A stretch of 64,000 nt of DNA, from positions 124,001 through 188,000 of the forward strand of contig NZ_JARHTP010000015.1 of NCBI RefSeq assembly GCF_029223485.1, written 5' to 3'. A model generated the notes under the pieces. The model saw only the letters and a list, made by a program, of their open reading frames with translations, was not told the origin of the DNA and searched no databases. Position 1 is the first letter of the stretch, and every line of letters starts with the position of its first letter. The position numbers were made by a program, and so were the translations under genes. Positions 8,598 through 18,472 of the stretch are shown here, in pieces. Origin of the DNA: Streptomyces coacervatus. GTDB taxonomy: Bacteria; Actinomycetota; Actinomycetes; Streptomycetales; Streptomycetaceae.

Positions 8598-9806
8598 TCA
8601 CACCTCGAACCCGGAGCCGCCTGTGCCGCCGCCCCCGCCACTGCTGTCGTCCTCGGACGAGGGCGGGGTCGTGGCCAGGCCCAGAGCCTTGCGGGCGGTG
8701 ACAGCGCCGCCGGGAGCCGAGAGCGCCATGATGCGGTCGTAGTGCTCGTAGAAGCTGTTCACGTCGTCGGCCTTCGCGGCGCGCGCCCACTCCTCCTGCC
8801 TCGCCCCGACCTCCTTGGCGACCTTCGCGACCGGCGTCCTCGCCCCGGCCGGCCACGGGTGGGCGCGCAGCATCCCGGCCTCCTCGGTGAGCGCGGCCGA
8901 CATCTGTCCGGCCCAGGCGCGGCTGGCCTGCAGATCGTCGTCGGGGCTGTCCAGGGGCTGTCTGTCCAGGGCGGCGTTCTCGACGTTGACGGCCTTGAGG
9001 TAGGCGATCTGCTCGGCGTCCAGGGTCCGCCCGTCGTTGCGCAGCGAACCCTTCAGTCCGGCCTTCTCGTCGGTGTTGCCGAACAGGCAGGTGACCTCGC
9101 GGTCGCCCTGCTTCCAGCTCTGCGGGGTCGGCGTCAGGTAGTACACGTCGACGTCGTCGGGTACGGCCCAGGCGTCCATGGCGTAGTCGTAGCGCAGCGC
9201 GTAGCACCTGGCGTCGGCGGTGTCCGTGACCTTGCCGTCCCCGGGGTAGCCGGCGCCGCCCGTCATCTTGAAGGCCGCGAAGACCTCGCCGTCGTGCCGG
9301 CCGGCGCAGGGCACCCTGTCGACGTCGTAGGCCACGCCCTGAAGGGATCCGCTCGGGGCGTCGAAGCACTCGCCCTTGGCGAGGGAGTAGGCGCTGCCGT
9401 TGTCGCGCCCGGCATCCTTGAAGCCGCCCCAGACGTCGGACGCCGCGCCGCCGGCGATCCCCGCCACCCACAGCGCGAGCCCGAGGGAGGAGAGGACCGC
9501 GCCGGCGACGGCCATGCCCCTGCCCCGCTCGCCCTTCCTCCGGATCTGCGCCAGCGCGACCAGCCCCAGGACGAGCCCGATGGCCGGGACGAAGCAGAGG
9601 ATGCCGAGGACCAGGGAGGCGATGGCGACCCCGTTGACGGGCGCGGGGCTGTTGTACGGGCTGTAGCCCTGCCCCCAGGGCTGGTACGGGTACGGCCCGG
9701 GAGCGGCGTAGGGCTGCGGGTACGGGTACTGGCCCTGCGGATACGGCCCTTGGGGCTCCTGGGATTCCTGGGGCTGGTGGGGCCCAGGGGGCGGAGGTAT
9801 GGACAC
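8598..9806 (-). CDS. DUF4190-type membrane protein with septum-formation-like domain
   Basis: 402 residues. The first 60 residues are Pro/Gln/Tyr/Gly-rich (PYPQPYAAPGPYPYQPWGQG). Residues 62-90 and 95-125 form two helices of the DUF4190 pattern (NGVAIASLVLGILCFVPAIG; GRGMAVAGAVLSSLGLALWV). The C-terminal 270 residues are soluble and probably extracellular, with paired cysteines (GECFD, VPCAGRHDGEVF, ARCYAL, VTCLFG) as in the actinobacterial septum-formation family, where the cysteines likely form disulphides. Similar proteins are abundant in Streptomyces, and their biochemical role is not known. Confidence 0.8.
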   Translation of the reverse strand: MSIPPPPGPHQPQESQEPQGPYPQGQYPYPQPYAAPGPYPYQPWGQGYSPYNSPAPVNGVAIASLVLGILCFVPAIGLVLGLVALAQIRRKGERGRGMAVAGAVLSSLGLALWVAGIAGGAASDVWGGFKDAGRDNGSAYSLAKGECFDAPSGSLQGVAYDVDRVPCAGRHDGEVFAAFKMTGGAGYPGDGKVTDTADARCYALRYDYAMDAWAVPDDVDVYYLTPTPQSWKQGDREVTCLFGNTDEKAGLKGSLRNDGRTLDAEQIAYLKAVNVENAALDRQPLDSPDDDLQASRAWAGQMSAALTEEAGMLRAHPWPAGARTPVAKVAKEVGARQEEWARAAKADDVNSFYEHYDRIMALSAPGGAVTARKALGLATTPPSSEDDSSGGGGGTGGSGFEV

Positions 9807-9904
9807 GGATACCGTGCTCCTGGTTCAGGGGGCTGACGCACAGAACTGGCGTACGACTGGGCGCATGGTAAGCGTGAGGTGAGCGTAGGCGGAATGGGCG
9901 GCTC

Positions 9905-10351
9905 CTAGGCCCGCCCGCGCTCCGTCTCCAGCAGTTCCACGCACCGCCCCAACAGCCCCACCAGCGCCGCGCGTTCCTCGTCCGTGAACTCGGCCGCCAG
10001 GGCCCGCTCCACGCGTACGGCGCGGGCGTCCGCGTCGGCCATCACCGCGCGGCCCTCGTCGGTGAGGCGGGTCTCCAGGACGTTCTTGTGCCACTCGTGG
10101 GGGGTGCGCGCGATCAGGGCGCGGTCCTGGAGGTTGTTCAGGATCGTGTTCATCGTCGGCGGTGTGACCCCGCAGAGGCGGGCCAGGGCCGCGGCCGAGA
10201 TGCCGGGGTTCTCGGAGAGGTGGAGCAGCGCGGAGTACTGCGCGACGGTCACGCCCGCCGGTTTGAGGACCGCGGCCTTGGTCGCCATGAGGGCCTGCTC
10301 GGCCAGCTTGAGGTGCGAGCCGAGGCGCTCGGAGGCGGGCATGGACGTCAT
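9905..10351 (-). CDS. MarR-family transcriptional regulator
   Basis: 148 residues from ATG 10351 (MTSMPASERL); a longer frame starts at 10390 but overlaps the promoter region. The winged helix covers about 30-100: VTVAQYSALLHLSENPGISA, AALARLCGVTPPTMNTILNN, then ALIARTPHEWHKNVLETRLT. MarR proteins bind as dimers to short palindromes, usually between their own gene and a divergent target. Here the divergent gene is the exported beta-propeller protein, and a perfect palindrome lies at 10416-10427. I infer that this regulator controls both genes. Confidence 0.88.
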   Translation of the reverse strand: MTSMPASERLGSHLKLAEQALMATKAAVLKPAGVTVAQYSALLHLSENPGISAAALARLCGVTPPTMNTILNNLQDRALIARTPHEWHKNVLETRLTDEGRAVMADADARAVRVERALAAEFTDEERAALVGLLGRCVELLETERGRA

Positions 10352-10405
10352 CAGCGCATGATATCGGGGCGATCGTCGATACGAACCCACACCATCATTA
10401 ATGTA

Positions 10406-10435
10406 TTGACGATGATTAGAGCTCTAACATAGATT
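10406..10435 (+). promoter_or_regulatory. Promoter with MarR-type operator between the hexamers
   Basis: TTGACG (10406-10411) and TAGATT (10430-10435) are separated by 18 bp. The spacer holds the perfect 12-bp palindrome TTAGAGCTCTAA (10416-10427). A repressor bound there would block RNA polymerase. It precedes the beta-propeller gene and lies in the divergent intergenic region of the MarR gene. Confidence 0.6.
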
Positions 10436-10484
10436 CGCCTACGTCATGGAATGTGAAGCCGAAGCCGAATCGAGAGGCACCAGC

Positions 10485-11465
10485 GTGTCCCGTTCGATCC
10501 ACCGCCGTACCTTCCTCACCAGCAGCGTCGGCCTGGCCCTCGCCACGGCCCTTCCGGCGACCACCGCCCGGGCGACCACCGCGGTCCGCATCAGCACCGC
10601 CTTCACGCTCCCCGGCGGCCGCCCCTACCCCGAAGGCATCGCCCTGGACCCGTACAGCGGCGACGCGTACGTCGGCTCGTACACGACCGGCGCGGTGTAC
10701 CGGGCGGCGCGCGGCAGCAGTGCGGCCGAGGTCTTCCTGCCGTCCGGCACCGACGGCCGTACCACCGCCAACGGTCTGAAGGTGGACCGGGGCGGGCGCC
10801 TGTGGGTCATCGACTCCACCGCCGGGGTGGACGTCTATGACCTGCGCACCCGCGCCCTGTTCGCCCGCTTCACCGTGCCCGGCAGCGCCCCCTCCTTCGT
10901 CAACGACCTGGCGCTCGGGCCGGACGGCACGGCCTACCTCACCGACAGCACCCGCCCGGTGGTCTACCGCGTCACCCCGGCCGACCTGGACCGCGCCCGC
11001 GGCGGCAGCGCGACGCTCGACGCCGCCTACGACCTGAGCGCCGTGGCCCCGCCCGACGGGCTCTTCCTCAACGGCATCGTCGTCGACCCGTGGGGGCGGT
11101 ACCTGCTCGCCGTCGGCATGACCGGCGGCGGTCTGTACCGGGTGGGCACGGTCACCGGATCCGCAAGCCGAGTCACCCTGAACGGCGGTGACTTGAAGAA
11201 CGGCGACGGCCTGGAGCTGGCCCACGGCACCCTGTGGGCCGCGCACAACGCCACCAACACCCTCAGCCGCTGGCGGCTCTCCGCGGACGGTACGTCGGCC
11301 CGCCTGCAGCAGCGATTCACCGACACCGCGCTGCAGATCCCGACGACCATCGCCCGCACCCACGGCCGGCTGCTGGTCGTCCGCTCGCAGTTCGACAAGG
11401 GCGGGCCGATGGGGCAGGGGGTGCCCGAGGAGCCGTTCACCGTGGCGTGGGTGGACGGGATCTGA
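10485..11465 (+). CDS. Tat-exported SMP-30/NHL-like beta-propeller protein
   Basis: 326 residues from GTG 10485 (SD GAGAGG). The N-terminus VSRSIHRRTFLTSSVGLALA has a twin-arginine pair followed by a hydrophobic stretch and ends in an AxA-like site (TTARA), so Tat export with folded cofactor or metal is likely. The mature part has repeated propeller blades: PYPEGIALDPYSGDAYVGSY, NGLKVDRGGRLWVIDS, NDLALGPDGTAYLTDS, LNGIVVDPWGRYLLAV. This is the pattern of SMP-30/gluconolactonase/YncE-like proteins, which either hydrolyse lactones with Ca2+ or act as binding scaffolds. Substrate is unknown. It is divergent from the MarR gene. Confidence 0.85.
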   Translation: MSRSIHRRTFLTSSVGLALATALPATTARATTAVRISTAFTLPGGRPYPEGIALDPYSGDAYVGSYTTGAVYRAARGSSAAEVFLPSGTDGRTTANGLKVDRGGRLWVIDSTAGVDVYDLRTRALFARFTVPGSAPSFVNDLALGPDGTAYLTDSTRPVVYRVTPADLDRARGGSATLDAAYDLSAVAPPDGLFLNGIVVDPWGRYLLAVGMTGGGLYRVGTVTGSASRVTLNGGDLKNGDGLELAHGTLWAAHNATNTLSRWRLSADGTSARLQQRFTDTALQIPTTIARTHGRLLVVRSQFDKGGPMGQGVPEEPFTVAWVDGI

Positions 11466-11485
11466 CCGTCGGCCAGTGCGGCGGC

Positions 11486-12310
11486 TCAGTCGCGGAAGCC
11501 CGTGCGGCGGGTGCGCTTCTCCCAGGCGAGGACGTCGTCGCGCACCTGGTCCAGGTGGTCGAGGACCGCACTCACGCCGTCGTCGCCGAGCGGCAGGCGC
11601 AGCGGGCTCTGCCCCGACTCCAGCGCGGCCAGGATGAGAGCCGCCGCCTTGGCCGGGTCGCCGGCCCGGTCGTCGAAACCGGCGTCGACCATCGCGCGGG
11701 TACCGCCCACGGTGGCGTACGCCCCGCCGTCGACGCTGGCCTGCGTCCCGTCGTACAGCGACGTACGGAAGGCGCCCGGTTCGACGACGAGCACCTTGAT
11801 GCCGTACTCCGCGACCTCGCCCGCGAGCGCCTCGGACATGCCCTCCAGGGCGAACTTCGTTCCGCTGTACGCCGAGAAGCCGGGGTAGGACGTCTGCCCG
11901 CCCATGCTGCTCATCTGCACGATCGCGCCGGTGCGCCGGGAGCGCATGTACGGCAGTACGGCGCGCACGAGGGCAGCGGGGCCGAAGACATGCACGTCGA
12001 ACAGGGCACGCAGCTCGTCGTCGGTGGTCTCCTCGAAGGCGCCGACATGGCCGCGGCCGGCGTTGTTGACCAGGACATCGATCCGGCCGTGCCGCGCCAC
12101 CACGTCCCGTACGGCAGGTTCGGCGGCCGTCGTGTCCGCGACATCGAGCCGCAGCGCCTCGACCTGGTCGGGGTGGGCGGCCACGAGGTCGTCCAGCCCC
12201 TCGGGCCGCCGTGCGGCGCCCACCACGACATCTCCGTCGGCGACGGCCGCCTCGGCGACGGCCCGCCCGAGTCCGCTGCTGGCACCGGTGATCAACCACA
12301 CCTTGTTCAC
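11486..12310 (-). CDS. SDR-family oxidoreductase
   Basis: 274 residues of classical short-chain dehydrogenase type. The NAD(P)-binding motif TGASSGLG is at 8-15, NNAG at 82-85, Ser134/135 in MSSMGG, and the catalytic pair Y148-SGT-K152. The missing acidic residue after strand 2 and the AARRPEGL segment suggest NADP(H) preference. The active site context (SAYSGTKFALEGMSEALA) resembles SDRs that reduce aldehydes, ketones or beta-ketoacyl chains; the substrate cannot be told. It is divergent from a LysR gene 82 bp away, which likely controls it. Confidence 0.9.
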   Translation of the reverse strand: MNKVWLITGASSGLGRAVAEAAVADGDVVVGAARRPEGLDDLVAAHPDQVEALRLDVADTTAAEPAVRDVVARHGRIDVLVNNAGRGHVGAFEETTDDELRALFDVHVFGPAALVRAVLPYMRSRRTGAIVQMSSMGGQTSYPGFSAYSGTKFALEGMSEALAGEVAEYGIKVLVVEPGAFRTSLYDGTQASVDGGAYATVGGTRAMVDAGFDDRAGDPAKAAALILAALESGQSPLRLPLGDDGVSAVLDHLDQVRDDVLAWEKRTRRTGFRD

Positions 12311-12328
12311 GACAACTCACCCTCTCTC

Positions 12329-12367
12329 GGCAACTCGTGAACCAGGCTGCTCCTGTGGCGAGTTGCC
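12329..12367. promoter_or_regulatory. Inverted repeat, candidate LysR operator
   Basis: GGCAACTCG (12329-12337) and CGAGTTGCC (12359-12367) form a 9-bp inverted repeat with a 21-bp spacer in the 82-bp gap between the SDR and LysR genes. Divergent placement is typical of LysR targets. The assignment is inferred from position. Confidence 0.5.
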
Positions 12368-12392
12368 CGTCCAAGACCTACGGTGATTACCG

Positions 12393-13312
12393 ATGGCTAT
12401 GACGGCGGACGTCCATGTGCGGGACCTGCGCTACTTCGTCACGGTCGCCGAGGAGTTGCACTTCACGCGCGCGGCCGAGCGGTTGTACGTCTCGCAGCCC
12501 GCGCTGAGCAAACAGATCCGGGCGCTGGAGCGGCAGTTGGGGGCGGAGCTGCTGCGGCGCGACCGGCACGGCGTGGCGCTCACCGCGGCGGGCGCGGCGC
12601 TGCTGCCGCATGCCCGACGGGTGCTGGACGCGTGGGCCGAGGGTGCGTTGGCGGTGGAGGAGGCACGGGCCGAGCAGCGCAGCACGCTGGTGGTGGGCAT
12701 GAGCACCAGCCCCGGCCGCGGCGGCCTGCTGCCCGCGATCCGCTCCCGCTTCACCGCCGCACACCCCGGGGCCGCGGTCCGCCTGCGCCAGGTGAGCTGG
12801 GACGACCCCACCGCGGGCCTGGCGGACGGCGACACGGACATGGCCTTCGTCTGGCTGCCCCTGCCCGACCAGGACCGCTACGCCTGGACACTCGTCGCCG
12901 AGGAACCCCGCCTGGTCGCTCTCCCCGACACCCACCCCCTCGCACCCCGCACGGAAATCGACTTCACCGACCTCGCCGAGGAACCCTTCCTCGCCCTGCC
13001 GAAGACCGCAGGACCGCTGAGGGACTACTGGCTGGCGCTCGAAGAACGCGAGGGCCGCCTCCCCCGCATCGGCGCGGAGATCGCCAGCACGGAGGAGACG
13101 TACGAGGCCCTGGTCGCGGGCCTCGGCGTATGCCTGGTGGCCGCCGGCAACGTCCCCCTGATCACCCTGGGCGGCGTGGTGACACGACCGGTGCGCGGGG
13201 TGACACCCAGCCGGTATGTCCTGGCCTGGCGGAAGGGGGACCGCAGACCGTTGGTGCGGGGGTATGCGGAGGCTTGCCGACGGGTGAGGGAGCGGGGCCG
13301 GACTGCGGGGGC

Positions 13313-13316
<4 letters not shown>
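12393..13316 (+). CDS. LysR-family transcriptional regulator
   Basis: 307 residues; ATG 12393 or ATG 12399. The N-terminal winged helix is clear (LRYFVTVAEELHFTRAAERL, YVSQPALSKQIRALERQLGA), followed by a linker helix and the two-lobed effector-binding domain (LVVGMSTSPGRGGLLPAIRS onward). LysR proteins usually activate or repress a divergent gene in response to a small molecule, here most likely the SDR gene. Its TAG stop overlaps the TAA stop of ychF on the other strand (13313-13316), so the two transcripts converge with no spacer and no terminator between them. Confidence 0.9.
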
Positions 13317-14401
<1,085 letters not shown>

Positions 14402-14599
14402 GTTGCGACTTCCCGTACGTGAGAGACATCAGAGGACTGGGGCTGGGGCCCGGTCCTTCTTCGGTGCACGGGCGGGCCGATCCACCAGTCTACGGCGTAC
14501 CGGTCGCCGCCCCGGCGCCCCGTCGAACGCTTGGCCAAGCTCCGCCCATCGGCGTGTCTGAGGGGCGATTGCACACATAAACCGACCTAAGTTGGTCCG

Positions 14600-15190
14600 G
14601 TGGAGCAACACGGGACGGGACGCCCGCACAACGGAACACGACGCGGCACGCCCCCGCTGCCCCCGCAGGCGAAGCACGGCGGAAGCGGCGGGGGCGCGGG
14701 CGGTGCTGCGCGACCTGCCGCACAGCGCCGCCCGGCCGCCCAGCCGGCGGCCGGGCGCCAACCGGGTCCGCCGCTGATCGAGACCGTACGGCGGCTGCCC
14801 AACCCGCGGCTGACCGGGCTGGGCGGCGGTCTGTTCTGCGGGGCGCTGATGTTCGCGCTCGGTTTTCTCGACCAGCTGCTGTTCGGGGCGTCGCTGACCC
14901 TGTACGGCGTGCTGTTCCTGCCGGTGTGCCTGCTGACCGCGGTCTGGGTGCGCAAGGGCGATCTGGCGACCGCACCCGTCGTCGTACCGATCGCCTTCGC
15001 GGCGGGCCTGCTTCCCGTGGCCGACAGCAGCGGCGGGCTGCTCGGCCGGCTGATGGGACTGGTGACGGCGCTGGCCACGCAGGCCGGGTGGCTCTACGGG
15101 GGGACCCTTGTCGCGGGCGTGATCGTGATCGCACGGAAGGCCGTCCTGATGCACCACCGCACGGACCGCCGCCGTCCGCCCATGTACTAG
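14600..15190 (+). CDS. DUF6542-type membrane protein
   Basis: 196 residues from GTG 14600. The first 55 residues are low-complexity Gly/Pro/Ala/Arg. Then RRLPNPRLTGLGGGLFCGAL introduces four helices (about 70-90, 95-115, 122-142, 155-178) and a short basic tail, HHRTDRRRPP. This layout is that of a Streptomyces integral membrane family (DUF6542) of unknown role. It lies next to ychF (divergent) and ppgK (convergent). Confidence 0.75.
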   Translation: MEQHGTGRPHNGTRRGTPPLPPQAKHGGSGGGAGGAARPAAQRRPAAQPAAGRQPGPPLIETVRRLPNPRLTGLGGGLFCGALMFALGFLDQLLFGASLTLYGVLFLPVCLLTAVWVRKGDLATAPVVVPIAFAAGLLPVADSSGGLLGRLMGLVTALATQAGWLYGGTLVAGVIVIARKAVLMHHRTDRRRPPMY

Positions 15191-15192
15191 CC

Positions 15193-15240
15193 CAGACCCG
15201 GGTCCAGACCCAGGTCCGGACCCGGGTCCAGACCGAGTGC
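15193..15240. repeat. Four tandem 12-bp repeats with palindromic core
   Basis: Units CAGACCCGGGTC (15193), CAGACCCAGGTC (15205), CGGACCCGGGTC (15217) and CAGACCGAGTGC (15229). Units 1 and 3 contain the perfect palindrome GACCCGGGTC. The array is in the 81-bp gap between the convergent DUF6542 and ppgK genes and could form several alternative hairpins, so it may act as the shared terminator. Confidence 0.7.
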
Positions 15241-15271
15241 CAGGGCCCAGGTCCCGGCTCAGGCTCAGGCT

Positions 15272-16015
15272 TTAATGCTCCGCGGCATGCATCGCCGCCC
15301 CCACGATCCCCGCGTTGTTCTGCAGCTGCGCCGGGACGATCTCCGCCTTGATGCCCTCGATGAAGTGCAGGAACTTCTCGGACTTACGGCTGACGCCGCC
15401 GCCGATGATGAACAGGTCGGGCGAGAAGAGCATCTCGACGTGGGCGAGGTACTTCGTGACGCGGCGGGCCCAGTGCTCCCACGTCAGCTCGCCGTCCTCC
15501 TTGGCCTTGCTGGAGGCGCGCTTCTCCGCGTCGTGGCCGTGTAGCTCCAGGTGGCCCAGCTCGGTGTTGGGCACCAGGGCGCCGTCGACGAACAGGGCGC
15601 TGCCGATGCCGGTGCCGAAGGTGAGCAGGATGACCGTGCCCGGGCGGTCGCGGCCCGCGCCGAAGTGCATCTCGGCGACGCCCGCCGCGTCCGCGTCGTT
15701 GACCACCGTCACCGGCAGGCCGCCCAGGCGGTCGCTGAACAACGCGCGCGCGTCCGTGTCGATCCAGCTCTTGTCGACATTGGCCGCCGTACGGATGGTG
15801 GATCCGCCGGTGACCACGCCGGGGAAGGTGAGGCCGACCGGGCCGGTCCAGCCGAAGTGCTCGACGACCTGCTTCACGCCGTCGGCCACGCCGTCCGGCG
15901 TCGCCGGGTGCGGAGTGAGCACTTTGCAGCGCTCCTCCGCCAGGTCGCCCTTGTCCAGGTCCACCGGGGCGCCCTTGATCCCGGATCCGCCGATGTCCAC
16001 ACCGAAGATCTGCAT
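15272..16015 (-). CDS. ppgK: Polyphosphate glucokinase
   Basis: 247 residues, ROK family. The phosphate-binding loop is DIGGSGIKG (7-15). VGLTFPGVVTGG, NVDKSW and NDADAAG form the sugar and catalytic region (the Asp of NDAD acts as base), and LTFGTGIGSAL is the second phosphate loop. The DIGGSGIKG signature and the lack of the ROK zinc-binding CGxxGC motif are typical of actinobacterial PpgK, which phosphorylates glucose with inorganic polyphosphate (and often ATP). Lies 29 bp downstream of ispH on the same strand, so both are probably co-transcribed. Confidence 0.93.
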   Translation of the reverse strand: MQIFGVDIGGSGIKGAPVDLDKGDLAEERCKVLTPHPATPDGVADGVKQVVEHFGWTGPVGLTFPGVVTGGSTIRTAANVDKSWIDTDARALFSDRLGGLPVTVVNDADAAGVAEMHFGAGRDRPGTVILLTFGTGIGSALFVDGALVPNTELGHLELHGHDAEKRASSKAKEDGELTWEHWARRVTKYLAHVEMLFSPDLFIIGGGVSRKSEKFLHFIEGIKAEIVPAQLQNNAGIVGAAMHAAEH

Positions 16016-16044
16016 GGCTCTACGTTACGACGGACGACTGACAG

Positions 16045-17055
16045 TCACTCCGGCGAGGTGTCCGTTCGCTCCGCGATCAGCGCCGCGGCCTCCTCGCGCA
16101 GATCGCGGCGGAGCTCCTTGGGCAGCGAGAACGTGATGGACTCCTCGGCCGCCTTGACGATCTCGACGTCCTCGAAGCCGCGCTGCGAGAGCCACTCCAG
16201 GACCTGCTCGACCAGGACCTCGGGAACGGAGGCGCCGGAGGTGACTCCGACCGTGCTCACGCCCTCCAGCCAGGCCTCGTCGATCTCACTGGCGAAGTCC
16301 ACCAGGTAGGCCTCGCGGGAGCCGGCCAGCTTGGCGACCTCCACCAGCCGCTTGGAGTTGGAGGAGTTGCGGGAGCCGACGACAATCACCAGCTCGGCCT
16401 CGGCGCCCATCTGCTTCACCGCGAGCTGGCGGTTCTGCGTGGCGTAGCAGATGTCGTCGCTCGGCGGCGAGATCAGCTGCGGGAACTTCTCCTGCAGGGC
16501 GTCGACGGTCTCCATGGTCTCGTCCACCGAGAGGGTGGTCTGGGACAGCCAGACGACCTTGGACGGGTCGCGGACCTCGACCTTGGCCACGTCCCCCGGT
16601 CCGTCGACGAGCTGGATGTGGTCGGGGGCCTCACCGGAGGTGCCGATGACCTCCTCGTGGCCCTCGTGCCCGATCAGGAGGATGTCGTAGTCCTCATTGG
16701 CGAAGCGGACGGCTTCCTTGTGGACCTTGGTGACCAGCGGGCACGTGGCGTCGATGGTGGCGAGCCTGCCGCGCTCGGCCTCCTCGTGGACGACCGGGGC
16801 CACGCCGTGCGCGGAGAACATGACGATGCTCCCCTCGGGGACCTCCTCCGTCCGCTCGACGAAGATGGCGCCCTTCTTCTCCAGGGTCTGCACGACGTAC
16901 TTGTTGTGGACGATCTCGTGGCGGACATAGATCGGAGCCCCGTACTGCTCCAGGGCTTTCTCGACGGCGATCACGGCGCGGTCCACACCCGCGCAGTAGC
17001 CACGGGGGGCGGCGAGCAGGACACGGCGGCCAGGCGAAGCAGTCATGCGATCCAT
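16045..17055 (-). CDS. ispH: 4-hydroxy-3-methylbut-2-enyl diphosphate reductase
   Basis: 336 residues from ATG 17055 (ATG 17046, MTASPGRR, is equally possible). The last enzyme of the MEP isoprenoid pathway: it reduces HMBPP to IPP and DMAPP. The three [4Fe-4S] cysteines are visible in APRGYCAGVDRAV (C21), IDATCPLVTKVHKE and DDICYATQNRQ. The active-site motifs HEIVHNK and FSAHGV are present. Precedes ppgK in a likely operon and is divergent from xseA. Confidence 0.97.
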   Translation of the reverse strand: MDRMTASPGRRVLLAAPRGYCAGVDRAVIAVEKALEQYGAPIYVRHEIVHNKYVVQTLEKKGAIFVERTEEVPEGSIVMFSAHGVAPVVHEEAERGRLATIDATCPLVTKVHKEAVRFANEDYDILLIGHEGHEEVIGTSGEAPDHIQLVDGPGDVAKVEVRDPSKVVWLSQTTLSVDETMETVDALQEKFPQLISPPSDDICYATQNRQLAVKQMGAEAELVIVVGSRNSSNSKRLVEVAKLAGSREAYLVDFASEIDEAWLEGVSTVGVTSGASVPEVLVEQVLEWLSQRGFEDVEIVKAAEESITFSLPKELRRDLREEAAALIAERTDTSPE

Positions 17056-17122
17056 CGTAAGGCCGCGTTCGGTGGGGCGATGATCGCGCCCTTTTCGCCC
17101 CCGCCGCCCCTACCCGTCCCGT

Positions 17123-17193
17123 CCCTGGGGGCTGCGCCCCCAGACCCCCGCTTTCGGCCTGAACGGCCTCGTCCTCAAACGCCGGACGGGCTG
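17123..17193. repeat. Streptomyces intergenic repeat, family B (copy 1)
   Basis: A TGGGGGCTGCGCCCCCA hairpin is followed by CGGCCTGAACGGCCTCGTCC and TCAAACGCCGGACGGGCTG. Other copies lie at 24505-24574, 41531-41600 and 47171-47236. Here it sits in the divergent region between ispH and xseA. Confidence 0.8.
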
Positions 17194-17239
17194 GGTGGAG
17201 CTGGCCTGCGTTGTCAGTCACGGCCGTTACTCTCGCGGC

Positions 17240-18472
17240 ATGGCTCTCAACACGTCCGCAGAAGCTCCGCTGCCCGTCGGTGAGGTCTCGCGGCTCATCG
17301 GGGGGTGGATCGACCGGCTGGGGGCCGTCTGGGTCGAGGGGCAGATCACTCAGCTCTCGCGGCGGCCCGGCGCCGGCGTCGTGTTTCTGACCTTGCGGGA
17401 TCCGTCGCACGACATCTCGGTCGGCGTCACCTGCTACCGGCAGGTCTTCGACGCCGTGGCCGATGTGGTGAGCGAGGGTGCGCGGGTCGTCGTATACGCG
17501 AAGCCGGAGTGGTACGCGCCGCGGGGGCAGCTGTCCCTGCGGGCCGCCGAGATAAGGCCCGTGGGGGTCGGTGAACTCCTCGCGCGGCTGGAGCAGTTGA
17601 AGAAGTCCCTCGCCGCCGAGGGGCTGTTCGCGCCCGAGCGGAAGAAGGCCCTGCCCTTCCTTCCGCAGCTCATCGGGCTCGTCTGCGGACGCGCCTCCGC
17701 CGCCGAGCGGGACGTCCTGGAGAACGCCCGGCACCGCTGGCCCGCCGTCCGCTTCGAGGTGCGCAACGTCGCCGTACAGGGCGTACACGCGGTCCCGCAG
17801 GTCGTGCAGGCCGTGAAGGAGCTCGACGAGGCGGGCGACGTGGACGTCATCATCGTCGCGCGCGGGGGCGGCAGCGTCGAGGATCTGCTTCCTTTCTCCG
17901 ACGAGCAGCTGGTACGCGCCGTCGCCTCCTGCCGTACGCCCGTCGTGTCCGCCATCGGGCACGAACCGGACACTCCGCTCCTCGACTACGTCGCGGACCT
18001 GCGCGCCTCCACCCCCACCGACGCCGCCAAGAAGGTCGTACCGGATGTCGGGGAGGAGTACGAGCGCGTGCAGCAGTTGCGCAATCGTGCGCGGCGGTGC
18101 GTCGAGGCCCTCGTCGAGCGGGAGGAGCGCGGGCTCGCCCATGCGCTGGCCCGGCCCTCGATGGAGGATCCGCACCGGATGATCGACGAGCGGGCCGATC
18201 ATGTCGCCTCGCTGGTCGACCGTTCGCGGCGCACGCTCGGCCACCTCCTCGACCGCGCCGACTCCGAGCTGACGCACACGCACGCGCGCGTGGTGGCCCT
18301 CTCCCCCGCCGCCACCCTGAAGCGCGGGTACGCCGTGCTGCAGAAGGCCGACGGTCACGTCGTCCGCGACCCGGCCGAGGTCACGGCGGACGAGGCGCTG
18401 CGGGCGCGGGTGTCCGAGGGTGAGTTCTCCGTACGGGTGGATGCCGAGCAGATGCATAGGGTGGGCGAATGA
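17240..18472 (+). CDS. xseA: Exodeoxyribonuclease VII large subunit
   Basis: 410 residues from ATG 17240 (MALNTSAEAPLPVGEVSRLI); the longer frame from 17195 runs into the intergenic repeat. The N-terminal OB fold (about 12-110, WVEGQITQLSRRPGAGVVFL) is followed by the exonuclease domain with IGLVCGRASAAERDVLENAR, VDVIIVARGGGSVEDLLPFS and VSAIGHEPDTPLLDYVADLR. A long helical region precedes the small C-terminal barrel (RGYAVLQKADGHVV). Degrades single-stranded DNA from both ends together with XseB. Overlaps xseB by four bases (ATGA). Confidence 0.96.
   Translation: MALNTSAEAPLPVGEVSRLIGGWIDRLGAVWVEGQITQLSRRPGAGVVFLTLRDPSHDISVGVTCYRQVFDAVADVVSEGARVVVYAKPEWYAPRGQLSLRAAEIRPVGVGELLARLEQLKKSLAAEGLFAPERKKALPFLPQLIGLVCGRASAAERDVLENARHRWPAVRFEVRNVAVQGVHAVPQVVQAVKELDEAGDVDVIIVARGGGSVEDLLPFSDEQLVRAVASCRTPVVSAIGHEPDTPLLDYVADLRASTPTDAAKKVVPDVGEEYERVQQLRNRARRCVEALVEREERGLAHALARPSMEDPHRMIDERADHVASLVDRSRRTLGHLLDRADSELTHTHARVVALSPAATLKRGYAVLQKADGHVVRDPAEVTADEALRARVSEGEFSVRVDAEQMHRVGE

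Noticed and set aside
16694..18457. A 587-codon minus-strand frame opposite xseA
   Set aside because: xseA is certain on the other strand; this frame has no recognisable domain.
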